A stretch of 64,000 bases of DNA from Allosphingosinicella indica. GTDB taxonomy: Bacteria > Pseudomonadota > Alphaproteobacteria > Sphingomonadales > Sphingomonadaceae. A program made the translations under genes and the position numbers. Shown here piece after piece: positions 1-8,585 of the stretch (within the stretch, counting starts at the first letter, position 1; each line of letters begins with the position of its first letter). Under the pieces are notes generated by a model. The model had not been told where the DNA came from, did not search any database, and saw only the letters and a list, made by a program, of their open reading frames with translations. The stretch lies in contig NZ_LT840185.1 in the NCBI RefSeq assembly GCF_900177405.1, positions 1,975,501 to 2,039,500 on the forward strand, in the 5' to 3' direction.

Positions 1-96
1 GACTGGCGGGAACTGGAACGGCGCCCCGGCTTCACCGGCTGGAGCGACGATTTCGCATCGATCCTGCCGCTGCTGAAGGATGTGAGACCGTGGTAG
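1..96 (+). CDS. C-terminal fragment, possibly spermidine synthase-like
   Basis: The first 31 codons are open from the window edge and end at TAG 94-96. The tail GWSDDFASILPLLK resembles the WTDDY-S-x-L-x-x-L end common in fused MFS/spermidine synthase-like proteins, but the fragment is too short to be sure. The next gene starts with a GTG that overlaps this stop, which fits an operon. Everything upstream lies outside the window. Confidence 0.45.
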   Translation, partial: DWRELERRPGFTGWSDDFASILPLLKDVRPW

Positions 97-644
97 AGAC
101 AGTCTTCGAGGACGATCGGATGCGGCTGCGCACATGGCGCGACGATGACGTCGATACGTTCGCCGAAATGTGCGCCTCCGCTGCGGTGATGCAATGGCTC
201 GGCGGGCCGATCGACCGTGAGCAGACCGCAGCGGTGATCGCGCGGATCATGGCCTGCCACGTCGAACATGGCCATTGCTTCTGGGCGGTCGAGCGCAAGG
301 CGGACGATGCGCTGCTCGGCTTCTGCGGCATCAAGCGCGTCAACGATCCCGATGCGACCAATCCGGGCGCGTTCGAGATCGGCTGGCGGCTGCGCGAGGA
401 TGTCTGGGGGCAGGGCTACGCCCGCGACGGCGCGGTCGCCTCGCTCGATCTCGCCTTCGACCGTTATGGCGCCGATCGGGTGTGTGCCTTCACGGTGATC
501 GAGAATGAGGGATCATGGGGGCTGATGGAGCGGCTCGGCATGCGCCGCGCCGAGGCGCTCGATTTCCACAGCACCCAGCCTTGGGTAGCGGCGCACAATC
601 CGGTGATCGCCTGGGACATCACGAGGGATCAATGGCGGAGCTGA
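90..644 (+). CDS. GNAT family N-acetyltransferase (RimJ/RimL type)
   Basis: A 184-aa protein that should transfer an acetyl group from acetyl-CoA to an amine; the substrate is unknown. The N-terminus (RLRTWRDDDVDTFAEM) is the usual RimJ/RimL-type opening. The acetyl-CoA-binding stretch WGQGYARDGA lies near residues 106-116, followed by the conserved NEGSWGLMERLGM helix that ends many members of this family. The GTG start at 90 overlaps the upstream stop, and its end overlaps the following carbonic-anhydrase gene by 13 nt, so the three are probably co-transcribed. The family call is firm; the substrate cannot be inferred. Confidence 0.88.
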   Translation: MVETVFEDDRMRLRTWRDDDVDTFAEMCASAAVMQWLGGPIDREQTAAVIARIMACHVEHGHCFWAVERKADDALLGFCGIKRVNDPDATNPGAFEIGWRLREDVWGQGYARDGAVASLDLAFDRYGADRVCAFTVIENEGSWGLMERLGMRRAEALDFHSTQPWVAAHNPVIAWDITRDQWRS

Positions 645-1177
645 TCCCCTTCGGCGGCAGGAGCCCGCGCATCCACCCCACCGCCTTCGTGGCGCCCGGC
701 GTCAGGCTGATCGGCGACGTCGAGATCGGCGCCGAGGCGAGCGTTTGGTACAATTGCGTGATCCGCGCGGACGTGAACAAAGTCCACATCGGCGCGCGCA
801 GCAACATCCAGGACGGCACCGTCATCCACTGCGATCCGCCCAAGCCCGGGCATGAGGCGGGCTTTCCCACGATCATCGGCGAGGACGTGCTGATCGGCCA
901 CATGGCGATGGTGCACGGCTGCATCCTGCACGATCGCGCCTTCGTCGGGCTGGGATCGATCGTCATGGACGGCTGCGTGGTGGAGGGCGACGCGATGCTG
1001 GCGGCGGGCGCGATGCTGACGCCGGGCAAGCGCGTGGCGGCCGGCCAATTATGGGCAGGGCGCCCCGCCAAGCCGATCCGCGACCTTGCTGAGGACGATA
1101 TCGCCGGGATGCGCGCCGGTGTCGCGCATTATGTCGCGCTGGCGAAGCAGCATGCGGAGGCGGTCAGCCGCCGTTGA
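632..1177 (+). CDS. Gamma-carbonic anhydrase family protein
   Basis: A 181-aa left-handed beta-helix protein of hexapeptide repeats (IGDVEIG, VHIGARS, IIGEDVLIG), the fold of gamma-class carbonic anhydrases and of PaaY/YrdA-like proteins. The three expected metal-binding histidines are present at about H66 (VIHCDPP), H90 and H95 (GHMAMVH). It may hydrate CO2, but many bacterial members have no proven activity. I chose the ATG at 632, inside the end of the acetyltransferase gene, because the reading frame upstream of it has no family similarity. The 3' end overlaps the convergent lipoprotein gene by 14 nt. Confidence 0.9.
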   Translation: MAELIPFGGRSPRIHPTAFVAPGVRLIGDVEIGAEASVWYNCVIRADVNKVHIGARSNIQDGTVIHCDPPKPGHEAGFPTIIGEDVLIGHMAMVHGCILHDRAFVGLGSIVMDGCVVEGDAMLAAGAMLTPGKRVAAGQLWAGRPAKPIRDLAEDDIAGMRAGVAHYVALAKQHAEAVSRR

Positions 1178-1715
1178 TGCGGCTGCGGATGCGGTTCAAT
1201 GCCTGCTGCTGCGCGTCGGCGATCTTCTGCGCCTCGGCCTCGGCACTGCGCAGCCGCTCGGCATCGCCCTCGCTAGTCGCGACGCGGCTGCGCTCCAGCG
1301 CCAGCGCGTCGAGCGACGCGATCGCATCCACGGTCGGCGCACGCGCGGCCTCGAGCCGCGACAGCGCCTGCTGCGCGACGATCCACGATTCGCTCTCCGG
1401 CGCACCGGCGCGGTCCGCGGCAGCCTGCGCGGCGCCCACTTCCACGTCGAAATCGGCGCCGCCCTTGCGCGCGGCGTCCAGCAGCGCGCTGATCCGCGCG
1501 GCGAGCGCGGGATCGTCGGCGATCGGGGCGGGCGCCGGCTCACTCGCCGGCGGCGACACGCAGGCGCCAGGCGATTCTGCGCAGTCGCCCGTAGGCGCAG
1601 GCAGGTCGCCCAGCCGATATTCGATCGGCCGCGGCCCGAGCGAAGGGAAGCCCTCCTGCGAGGTGCAGCCGGCAAGGAGGATCGGCGCGGCGAGGAGGAT
1701 CGGGCGAAGCGGCAT
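1164..1715 (-). CDS. Ala-rich lipoprotein of unknown function
   Basis: The 183-aa product starts with a lipoprotein signal ending in LLAGC (Cys about 17), so it should be lipid-anchored in the envelope. The mature part has a Pro-rich segment (about 40-75) and then long Ala/Glu/Arg-rich helices, probably coiled coil, up to the C-terminus. I chose the ATG at 1715 because an AGGAG ribosome-binding site lies 7 nt upstream and the signal peptide begins there; the frame runs about 35 codons further upstream. No family was recognised. Confidence 0.75.
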   Translation of the reverse strand: MPLRPILLAAPILLAGCTSQEGFPSLGPRPIEYRLGDLPAPTGDCAESPGACVSPPASEPAPAPIADDPALAARISALLDAARKGGADFDVEVGAAQAAADRAGAPESESWIVAQQALSRLEAARAPTVDAIASLDALALERSRVATSEGDAERLRSAEAEAQKIADAQQQALNRIRSRINGG

Positions 1716-1854
1716 CGCCACTCTCCTAGAGCCTTTCGGCGGCGCGGCAAATCGATCTCGACGCGCCGTCGCCGGTGAACGCTGCGGAATGCTTCGAAAC
1801 CGCCGTTGCGGGGTTGCCACCCCCCAATCTTCCCCCTATGTCCCGCCCCGCAGC

Positions 1855-1931
1855 GCGCCCGTAGCTCAGCTGGATAGAGCACCAGACTACGAATCTGGGG
1901 GCCGGAGGTTCGAATCCTTCCGGGCGCGCCA
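1855..1931 (+). tRNA. tRNA-Arg(ACG)
   Basis: A 77-nt cloverleaf. The acceptor stem GCGCCCG (1855-1861) pairs with CGGGCGC (1921-1927), followed by discriminator G and an encoded CCA. The D-loop region TAGCTCAGCTGGATAGAGC, an anticodon stem-loop CAGACTACGAATCTG with anticodon ACG, and the T-arm GGTTCGAATCC are all canonical. No integrase gene or repeated 3' end was seen nearby, so it does not look like an occupied attachment site. Confidence 0.97.
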
Positions 1932-1985
1932 GCATCCTCTTCCATCGTTGCACCGATCGCCGCTTTGCGGGCATGACGCCGCGCG

Positions 1986-3968
1986 ATGACGAATGGGCAG
2001 CATATGGCGCGCGCCGCTGATGCGGTGCGGCGGGGAGACCTTGCGGGTGCGCGTGCGGCTGCGGAGGCCGCGGTCGCGGCGCAGCCGGGCGATCCGGCAG
2101 CGCGCGAGATGCTGGGCGACGTTCTCTGCAGGACCGGTCGCGCGGGCGAGGGCGCGGTGCATCTTCGCGCCGCGCTCGAGGCGGCGCCCGGCCGGGAAGA
2201 TCTCCGAATGAAGCTGGCTTCGGCCCTCCTGATGGTCGGCGATCTGGCGGGCGCGGAGGGCGTCTGCGCTGCGAGCGCGGCGCCTGGTTCGGCGGACCTG
2301 CTGCGCATGCACGGCTATGCGCTGCACGGGCTGGGACGCGCACAGGAAGCGGCGGAGGTTTACCGCCGCCTCGTGACGTTGGTGCCGCAGGATGCCGAAG
2401 GCTGGAACAATCTCGGCAATGCCCTCCGCGATGCCGGTGATGCCGCCGGTGCAGTTGCTGCGTTGCAGAAGGCGCGAGGGCTGCGGCCCGATATGCCGCC
2501 GATCACCTTCAACCTCGGCATCGCGCTGGCCGCGGCGGGCGATCTGGAGCCGGCGCGCGAGACGCTGCACGCCGCCGCGACTGCGATGCCGGGCGATGCG
2601 GGGCCGCTGCTCGAACTCAGCCGCGTGCTCAACCGCCTCGATCGCAGCCGCGAGGCGATGAACGCGCTCGACCGGGCGCTCGCCATAGATCCGCGCCGCG
2701 CCGAATTGCATGTGCAGACGGGTGTCACCGCCGCGCTGCTCGGCGATCGAGTGCGGGCGGGAGAGGCGTTCCGCGCTGCGCTCGCGCTTGAGCCCGGCGA
2801 TGCGGATGCCGTCGCCCGCTATGGCAATTTCCTGGAGAGCGAGAACCGCCTCTCCGATCTCGCAGCCTTGCTCGACAATGCGGCGGCGAATGGCATTCCG
2901 GACGCGCCGTTGATGTTGCTGAGAGCGCAATTGTTGCGTCGCGAGGGGAAGCTCGAGGAGGCGCTCGCGCTGGCCGAAGCCGCGCCGGACGAGGAGGATC
3001 CGGTGCGCAAGGCGCAGGTGATCGGCGAGATCGCCGACCGGATGGGTGACAGCGCGCGCGCCTTCGCCTCCTTCGGCGCAATGAACGACCGGCTGGCGGC
3101 CGAGCCTTCCGATCCGCGCGCGGGCGCACGCATCTACCGCGACGAAGTGGCTGCGGTTGCGGCGTTGACCACGAGCGACTGGTATGCCGGCTGGACGCCG
3201 CCCGCGCCGCCGAGCGTCCGTCCCGCGCCGGTGTTTCTCGTCGGCTTCCCGCGCTCCGGAACGACGTTGCTCGACACCGTGCTGATGGGGCATCCGCATT
3301 TGCATGTGCTCGAGGAGCAGCCGGTGCTCCATCCGGTGACCGCGGCGCTGGGTGGCGACGAGAAGCTGGCTACTCTGCCGGCCGGCGAGATCGCGCATCT
3401 GCGATCGCTCTATTTCGCGGAAGTAGACCGGATCGCGCCGGAGGCGGCGGGCATGCTGCTGATCGACAAGATGCCGCTCAACATCCGCCAGGCGCCGCTG
3501 TTGCACCGCTTGTTCCCGGAGGCGCGCTGGCTGTTCGCCGAGCGGCACCCCTGCGACGTCGTGCTGAGCTGCTATATGACCAATTTCCGCCTCAACTATG
3601 CGATGGCGAACTTCCTCGATCTCGGCGATGCGGCGGCGCTCTACGATGCGGTTCTCGGCTATTGGGAGCAGGCGAAGGCGGTGTTCGCGCTAGACCAGCG
3701 GCCGGTGCGCTATGAGGCGCTGGTAGCGGACATGGAGGCCGAAGTGCGGCCGCTGTTCGATTTCCTCGGGCTCGGCTGGGACGATGCGGTGCTCGATCAT
3801 CAGCGCACGGCCGAGGGGCGCGGCTATATCCGCTCGGCAAGCTACGCGCAGGTTACTGAACCGATCTACCGCCGCGCGGCCGGGCGGTGGGAGCGCTATC
3901 GCGACCAGCTCGCGCCGGTCCTGCCGCTGCTGGAGCCGTGGGCCCGGCGGATGGGCTATCCGCTATAG
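1986..3968 (+). CDS. TPR-repeat sulfotransferase family protein
   Basis: A 660-aa two-domain protein. Residues about 5-370 are tetratricopeptide repeats (for example AEGWNNLGNALRDAGDAAGA), a protein-binding scaffold. Residues about 415-650 form a PAPS-dependent sulfotransferase-like domain: the 5'-phosphosulfate loop FLVGFPRSGTTLLD is intact, followed by the family motif LIDKMPLN. Such proteins are widespread in sphingomonads; the acceptor is unknown. No signal peptide is visible. The start is not certain: ATG 1986 is used, but ATG 2004 is also possible. The gene lies 54 nt after tRNA-Arg, and its end overlaps convergent astB by 6 nt. Confidence 0.85.
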   Translation: MTNGQHMARAADAVRRGDLAGARAAAEAAVAAQPGDPAAREMLGDVLCRTGRAGEGAVHLRAALEAAPGREDLRMKLASALLMVGDLAGAEGVCAASAAPGSADLLRMHGYALHGLGRAQEAAEVYRRLVTLVPQDAEGWNNLGNALRDAGDAAGAVAALQKARGLRPDMPPITFNLGIALAAAGDLEPARETLHAAATAMPGDAGPLLELSRVLNRLDRSREAMNALDRALAIDPRRAELHVQTGVTAALLGDRVRAGEAFRAALALEPGDADAVARYGNFLESENRLSDLAALLDNAAANGIPDAPLMLLRAQLLRREGKLEEALALAEAAPDEEDPVRKAQVIGEIADRMGDSARAFASFGAMNDRLAAEPSDPRAGARIYRDEVAAVAALTTSDWYAGWTPPAPPSVRPAPVFLVGFPRSGTTLLDTVLMGHPHLHVLEEQPVLHPVTAALGGDEKLATLPAGEIAHLRSLYFAEVDRIAPEAAGMLLIDKMPLNIRQAPLLHRLFPEARWLFAERHPCDVVLSCYMTNFRLNYAMANFLDLGDAAALYDAVLGYWEQAKAVFALDQRPVRYEALVADMEAEVRPLFDFLGLGWDDAVLDHQRTAEGRGYIRSASYAQVTEPIYRRAAGRWERYRDQLAPVLPLLEPWARRMGYPL

Positions 3969-5219
3969 CAGCTCGCGCAGGTCCATCGCGTCGAGCAGGG
4001 CGGTGCGGGCGGATTCGATGCGGGCGACGAGGGCGGGATCGGCGAGATCGCCGGGGGCGATCGTCTCGGGCCAATGGTCTTCGATGGCCGATGCGATGCG
4101 ATCGAGCTTCGCCTCGTCCATCAGGACGCGCGGATCGACCGTCGCGGGATCGGCGACGACGCGGAGGCGGAGGCACGCCGGGCCGCCACCATTGGCCATC
4201 GACTGGCGGACATCGACTACGAACAGCTTGCGGATCGGCCCGTTTCCCGCCGCCATCTCCTGCAGCCAGGTCCACACCGCCTGGGTTCCGCGCGCCTCCT
4301 CGGGCAGCACCAGTCCCATGCCGCCTTCGGGCAAGGTCACGAGCTGCGCGTTGAAGAGATAGGAGGCGACCGCATCGGCGAGGCTGACGCGCGCGGCAGG
4401 CACTTCGACGATCTCGACCTCGGGCAGCATCCGGCGGAGATCGGCGTAGAGCGCCTGCTTGTCGGCAAAGGCCTGTTCGTGCGCGAAGAGCACATTCTCG
4501 TTGGCGACCGCGACGACGTCGTTGTGGAAGGCGCCAGCGGCGATCGCTTCCTCGGCCTGCGCGGCGAAGATCGTCCGGCGCTCGTCCAGCCCGTGCAGCC
4601 GCGCGATCGCCCGGCTCGCCTCGACATGCTGGCGGGCGGGAAAGGGCCCGCCCGAGACGCCATAGACGAAGACCTCGACGCCCGCCGCGTCATGCGCGCG
4701 GCAGAGCCGCATGTGGTTGGCGGCGCCCTCGTCGCCGTAAGCCGGGGGGACGGGATCGTGGATGCGGAAGTGCCGCTCGTCCGAGAAAGCGAGGCGGAGC
4801 TGGCGCAGCGTGTCAGGCCATTCGTGGCTGCGGTGCGCCATCGTCTTCAGATTGGCGACGGTGAGGTGGCAGCGGCCGTCGGCCGTGTCCGGCGCCGGCG
4901 AGACGGTGGCGGCATTCGCGGCCCACATCGCCGAGGCGGAGAAGGCGGCGTAGCGGAGCGATTCGGGCACCGCGTCCTTGCTGCCCACGCCCAGCTCGGC
5001 GAGCCACGGCCGGTCGGGGCGCGGCAACGGCGCGAAGGCGCCCTGCGGCAGGCCGATACGGAGGTTGTGGCGCATCTTGGCGATGCCCTGCAGCGCCGCC
5101 TCGCGCGGTCGCGATGTCTGGCCGGCATGGCTGGCGGATGCGATATTGCCGAGGCTGAGCCCGGCATAATTGTGGCTCGGCCCGATGATGCCGTCGAAAT
5201 TGATTTCGGTAAGCGTCAC
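3963..5219 (-). CDS. astB: N-succinylarginine dihydrolase AstB
   Basis: A 418-aa enzyme that converts N2-succinylarginine to N2-succinylornithine, CO2 and ammonia, the second step of the arginine succinyltransferase (AST) pathway. It starts with the diagnostic NFDGIIGPSHNYAGLSLGN. The catalytic-type His (GAFHNDVVAVANENVLF) and the C-terminal Cys (GGGPACLRLRVV) of this amidinotransferase-fold family are present, and the length matches the family. It is the last gene of the operon M20 peptidase-astA-astB, 2 nt after astA. astC and astD are not in the window. Confidence 0.96.
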   Translation of the reverse strand: MTLTEINFDGIIGPSHNYAGLSLGNIASASHAGQTSRPREAALQGIAKMRHNLRIGLPQGAFAPLPRPDRPWLAELGVGSKDAVPESLRYAAFSASAMWAANAATVSPAPDTADGRCHLTVANLKTMAHRSHEWPDTLRQLRLAFSDERHFRIHDPVPPAYGDEGAANHMRLCRAHDAAGVEVFVYGVSGGPFPARQHVEASRAIARLHGLDERRTIFAAQAEEAIAAGAFHNDVVAVANENVLFAHEQAFADKQALYADLRRMLPEVEIVEVPAARVSLADAVASYLFNAQLVTLPEGGMGLVLPEEARGTQAVWTWLQEMAAGNGPIRKLFVVDVRQSMANGGGPACLRLRVVADPATVDPRVLMDEAKLDRIASAIEDHWPETIAPGDLADPALVARIESARTALLDAMDLRELL

Positions 5220-5221
5220 GC

Positions 5222-6241
5222 TCAGCGCCCCATCGCGACGAACCTGTCGCCGACGCCGATGCCGAGCAGTTCGGCCGCGGCGGCGCTCAACATCGCGCTG
5301 CCGTCCACGTGGAGTCCGACCTCGCCGTAGCAGGCGGCGAAATCACCGAGGCCGCCGGCGGCGAGCAGCATCCGTTCCTCGTCGATGTCGTCGGCGATCT
5401 CTGCGACGACATATTCGTTGGATTCGCGGATGGTGCGGACATTGTCGACCTCGGCGGACATGGTGGGGCCGCCGTCGAAGATGTCGATATAGCCGTCGAA
5501 CTTAAAGCCTTCGCGCTCCAGCATCTTCATCGCGGCGCGGCCGGAAGGGTGGGGGACGCCCATCACGGTGCGTGCGCTCTCGGGCAGCATCGCGGTGTAG
5601 ATCGGCGTCTTGGGCATCAGATCGGCGATGAACTGGTTGCCGTGCGCGCCGTTGAACTCATCGGCCTCCTGGAAGCTCATCCCGAAGAAGCGGCCGGCGA
5701 CGGCATCCCAGAAGGGCGAACCGCCGGCTTCGTCGATCACGCCGCGCAGCTCGGCCAGGATGCGCGAGCCGAAGCGGTGGCGGTGCGTCTTGATGAAGAG
5801 ATAACGGCTGCGCGCGATGAGGAGGCCGAGCCCGCCGGCGCGTTCGCCGGGATGGAGGAAGAGCCCGCCGACTTCCGAGCAGCCATCGAAATCGGTAACC
5901 AGGGTCAGCATTTCGGCGCGGAAGGTCTTGCCGAGTGCTTTGGACGTCTGGGTCAGCGTGCTTATCCGATAGGAATAAAAGGGCCATTCCACGCCGACCT
6001 GGCCGAAAATCTGGCAGGTGCCGCGGATCTGGCCGGTGTCGACATTCTCCAGCACCATCACGAACAGATCGTCGCTCTGTGCATCGCTGGACGAGGACAG
6101 CGCGGCCTGCGAGCGTTCGAGCTTGGCCTGCAACGCCTTGCGCTCGGGCGGCAGGTTGGTGAACCCGCCGCCGGTCAATTTCGCCATCTCGTAGATCGCC
6201 TGCAGATCGTCCATCCGCGCGGGCCGCACCCTGAAGCTCAC
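5222..6241 (-). CDS. astA: Arginine N-succinyltransferase AstA
   Basis: A 339-aa acyltransferase that transfers succinyl from succinyl-CoA to L-arginine, the first step of the AST pathway. The N-terminus FRVRPARMDDLQAIYEMAKL and the segments FTNLPPERKALQAKLERS and GLFLHPGERAGGLGLLIARS are typical of AstA (GNAT-like fold). Its start overlaps the end of the upstream M20 gene by 4 nt (ATGA), suggesting translational coupling, and astB follows 2 nt later. The length fits the family. Confidence 0.96.
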   Translation of the reverse strand: MSFRVRPARMDDLQAIYEMAKLTGGGFTNLPPERKALQAKLERSQAALSSSSDAQSDDLFVMVLENVDTGQIRGTCQIFGQVGVEWPFYSYRISTLTQTSKALGKTFRAEMLTLVTDFDGCSEVGGLFLHPGERAGGLGLLIARSRYLFIKTHRHRFGSRILAELRGVIDEAGGSPFWDAVAGRFFGMSFQEADEFNGAHGNQFIADLMPKTPIYTAMLPESARTVMGVPHPSGRAAMKMLEREGFKFDGYIDIFDGGPTMSAEVDNVRTIRESNEYVVAEIADDIDEERMLLAAGGLGDFAACYGEVGLHVDGSAMLSAAAAELLGIGVGDRFVAMGR

Positions 6242-7449
6242 AATTCCTCCCCCGTCGCCAGTCTCATGATGGTGAGCGCCGATAGCCCCGCGCGCTCAGC
6301 AAGGCTGTCGACGATCATATACTCGTCCATGCTGTGGATCGCGCCGCCGCGCACCCCCATCGTGTCGACGACGGGGACGCCGCAGGCGGCGATATTGTTG
6401 CCGTCGCACACCCCGCCGCTCGGGCGCCAGTCGATGCTCTGGCCGAGATCGGCGCCGCAGCGGCGGACGAGGCGGAACAGCGCCTCCGCCTTCGGATCGA
6501 GCGGCTTGGGCGGACGCGCGAAGCCGCCATGAACGTGGATCGTCACGTCATGCTCGGCGGAGACCATCGCGACGGCGCCGTCGAGATGCGCCTGCGCGCG
6601 CGCCTGGTCCTCGATCGTCGCGGGGCGCATGTTGACGCGCAGCACCGCGCTGTCGGGCACGACATTGTTCGGCCCGCCGCCGTCGATCTTGGCCGGATTG
6701 ACCGAGAGTCGCGGCCCCCGCGCCTTGACGAGCCGGAGCGCGAGATCGGCGGCGGCGACCACCGCGTTGCGCCCGTCCTCGGGGTTGCGCCCCGCGTGCG
6801 CGCTGCGCCCCTGCACGAATAGCGAGAAATTGCCGCTGCCAGGCCGCGCGCCGGCGAGCGTGCCGTCGGGTAGTGCCGCGGGCTCGTATGTCAGCGCCGC
6901 GATCTTGCCGCGCGCGGCCTCGGCAAGCAACGCGGCGGAGGCGGGCGAGCCCACTTCCTCGTCGCTGTTGATGACGACCTCATAGCCGATGCGCGCCGCC
7001 ACGGGCGAGGCCTCGACGCCCTTCAGCGCCGCGAGCATCACCGCGAGCCCGCCCTTCATGTCGGCGACGCCGGGGCCGCCGAGCACGCCGGGCTTGATCC
7101 AGTGCAGCGCCTGGAACGGGTGATCGGCGCCGTAGACGGTGTCCATATGGCCGGTGAGGACAATCTGGACCGGCGCGTCGGCGCGCACCTTCAGGTGCAG
7201 GTGGCGCCCATGGAGAAGCGGAACGAGCGATCCGTCCGCAGCCATCGCATCGACCGGCGCCGGATCGCGCAGCGCGATCTCGCCGGGCAGCGCGGAGAAA
7301 GCGTCGGCCAGCATGCCCGCGACCGTCTCGAGCCCCGCAAGATTGCGCGATCCGCTGTTGACCGCCGACCATGCCTCGACCTCAGCCAGCATCGGCTCGG
7401 CACCCGCCCGCTCGACGGCGGCGGCTTCGGAACTGGTCAAGGACGGCAT
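6238..7449 (-). CDS. M20 family metallohydrolase in the ast operon
   Basis: A zinc amidohydrolase of about 403 aa, of the CPG2/ArgE/DapE class. Metal and catalytic residues are visible: His and Asp in TGHMDTV, bridging Asp in GVADMKGG, the catalytic Glu pair in NSDEEVGS, a dimerisation-domain insert, and a late His in GAIHSMDEYM. As first gene of an astA-astB operon with a 4-nt overlap, it could hydrolyse N-succinylglutamate, the last AST step normally done by AstE (family M14-like, absent here). That role is inference. A GTG at 7455 is an alternative start; ATG 7449 has better spacing to an upstream AGAGA. Confidence 0.85.
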   Translation of the reverse strand: MPSLTSSEAAAVERAGAEPMLAEVEAWSAVNSGSRNLAGLETVAGMLADAFSALPGEIALRDPAPVDAMAADGSLVPLLHGRHLHLKVRADAPVQIVLTGHMDTVYGADHPFQALHWIKPGVLGGPGVADMKGGLAVMLAALKGVEASPVAARIGYEVVINSDEEVGSPASAALLAEAARGKIAALTYEPAALPDGTLAGARPGSGNFSLFVQGRSAHAGRNPEDGRNAVVAAADLALRLVKARGPRLSVNPAKIDGGGPNNVVPDSAVLRVNMRPATIEDQARAQAHLDGAVAMVSAEHDVTIHVHGGFARPPKPLDPKAEALFRLVRRCGADLGQSIDWRPSGGVCDGNNIAACGVPVVDTMGVRGGAIHSMDEYMIVDSLAERAGLSALTIMRLATGEEL

Positions 7450-7500
7450 GGCCACGTCTCTATGCGGGATTGCGGGGCAAGGCCAGTAGCCCGAACAGGC

Positions 7501-7821
7501 TTACTCGGCAGCAAGCCAAGCCGGAATGTCGCGGCTTGCATGGAGCACGCGCCACAGATCGATGTGATCGCCGCGCTCGACATAGAATAAGAGATAGGGG
7601 AAGCGCGCCAGCTTGCGGCTTCGCAATCCCGGCAGATCCAGCGCCAGCCCATAGTGGGGCGAGCCCTGCGCCGGCGCTGCCGAAATGCGATCGAGGCCCT
7701 TTTCCAAAGCATCGATGAAGCGAAGCGCCACGTCTGGGCCTGCGTCGGCAGTATAGAAGGCAATGGTCTGGTCAATGTCGGCGCGCGCGATGGCGCGGGG
7801 AATGACGGGTTTTCCGCTCAA
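7501..7821 (-). CDS. parE: ParE/RelE-type toxin
   Basis: A small (106 aa) protein with ParE-superfamily features: an N-terminal helix region (ADIDQTIAFY) with a helix-turn-helix scaffold, then beta strands ending RKLARFPYLLFYVERGDHIDLWRVLHASRD, the usual ParE C-terminal sheet. The start is a TTG that overlaps the stop of the antitoxin gene (TTGA), so toxin translation depends on antitoxin translation. Known ParE toxins poison DNA gyrase; the target here is not proven. Confidence 0.87.
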   Translation of the reverse strand: MSGKPVIPRAIARADIDQTIAFYTADAGPDVALRFIDALEKGLDRISAAPAQGSPHYGLALDLPGLRSRKLARFPYLLFYVERGDHIDLWRVLHASRDIPAWLAAE

Positions 7822-8051
7822 GCGCCTTTGCCGACCTTGGCCCGCAACTCGCGAAAATAGGCAGGACCGATCGCTTCGGTCGCCGGAGACGATGCGCCCG
7901 CGAGCATCACGTCTCGTAACGCTTGCCGCTCCTGCTCCCGGCGGATGAGTTCCTGCATATACGCGCTGCTCGTGCCGAAGCCGCGATCCTCGACCTGCCG
8001 ATCGACGAAGGATTTGAGCACATCGGGAAGCGAGATGTTCATCGTGGGCAT
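7818..8051 (-). CDS. parD: ParD-type antitoxin
   Basis: A 77-aa protein whose N-terminus (MNISLPDVLKSFVDRQVED) has the ribbon-helix-helix pattern of ParD/CopG DNA-binding antitoxins, followed by an Arg/Glu/Ala-rich toxin-wrapping tail. It is the first gene of the module; the toxin overlaps its end by 4 nt. ATG 8051 is used, and ATG 8042 (MNISLP) is a possible alternative. A direct repeat 20-35 nt upstream is a candidate autoregulatory operator. Confidence 0.87.
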   Translation of the reverse strand: MPTMNISLPDVLKSFVDRQVEDRGFGTSSAYMQELIRREQERQALRDVMLAGASSPATEAIGPAYFRELRAKVGKGA

Positions 8052-8069
8052 GTCGTCAGATTACCTCGA

Positions 8070-8086
8070 TTGGCAATTTTTGGCAA
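8070..8086. promoter_or_regulatory. Candidate ParD operator (TTGGCAA direct repeat)
   Basis: Two copies of TTGGCAA start at 8070 and 8080, exactly 10 bp apart, so they lie on the same face of the helix, just upstream of parD (start 8051, minus strand). Ribbon-helix-helix antitoxins usually bind short repeats spaced by one helical turn at their own promoter. The assignment is inference from position and spacing. Confidence 0.4.
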
Positions 8087-8093
8087 CCATGCC

Positions 8094-8564
8094 TCAAAGC
8101 CACCGTGCGAAGGTGGTGAGCACTTCCTCGTACAGCAGCTTCTTGAACGGGACGATCATCGCGGGGAGTTCGGCGGGCTCAGCCCACTTCCAGGCGCGGA
8201 ACTCCTGGTCGTGGGCGTCGAGCTTCACGTCGGCGTCGGTGCCGGTGAAGCGCATCAGGAACCAGATCTGGCGCTGTCCCCGCCAGCGGCCCTTCCAGAG
8301 CTTGCCGATCAGGTCTTCGGGAAGATCGTAGAGCAGCTCGCCCTCGGAGCGGGCAATGATCTCGACCAGCGCGGCGGGGATGCCGGTTTCCTCCTCCAGC
8401 TCGCGGAGCGCGCCCGTCTCGGCATCCTCGCCCTCGTCGAGGCCGCCCTGCGGCATCTGCCAGGCTTCGAGCGTGCTATCCATCCGCTGCCCGACGAACA
8501 CGCGGCCTTCGCGATCCAGCAGCATCACGCCGACGGCCGGGCGATAGGGAAGGTTTTGGGTCAT
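8094..8564 (-). CDS. rppH: RNA pyrophosphohydrolase RppH
   Basis: A 156-aa Nudix hydrolase. It starts YRPAVGVMLLDREGRVFVGQ and carries the Nudix box GGLDEGEDAETGALRELEEE (GX5EX7REUXEEXGU pattern). The QMPQGGLDEGE context and the C-terminal EFRAWKWAEPAELPAMIVPFK are typical of RppH, which removes pyrophosphate from mRNA 5' ends and triggers decay. I chose ATG 8564 because the upstream extension of the frame runs into a REP-like repeat. It stands 42 nt upstream of the parD start in the opposite reading sense of context, on the same strand. Confidence 0.93.
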   Translation of the reverse strand: MTQNLPYRPAVGVMLLDREGRVFVGQRMDSTLEAWQMPQGGLDEGEDAETGALRELEEETGIPAALVEIIARSEGELLYDLPEDLIGKLWKGRWRGQRQIWFLMRFTGTDADVKLDAHDQEFRAWKWAEPAELPAMIVPFKKLLYEEVLTTFARWL

Positions 8565-8585
8565 AATCTCGCTCTTCCGCTTGTC

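Noticed and set aside
1855-1931. tRNA-Arg as an attachment site of an integrated element
   Set aside because: No integrase, no repeated tRNA 3' end and no phage-like gene seen downstream.
1887-3548. Long minus-strand reading frame antisense to the TPR-sulfotransferase
   Set aside because: Arg/His-rich composition without domains; a product of GC-rich codon bias in the opposite strand of a clear protein family.
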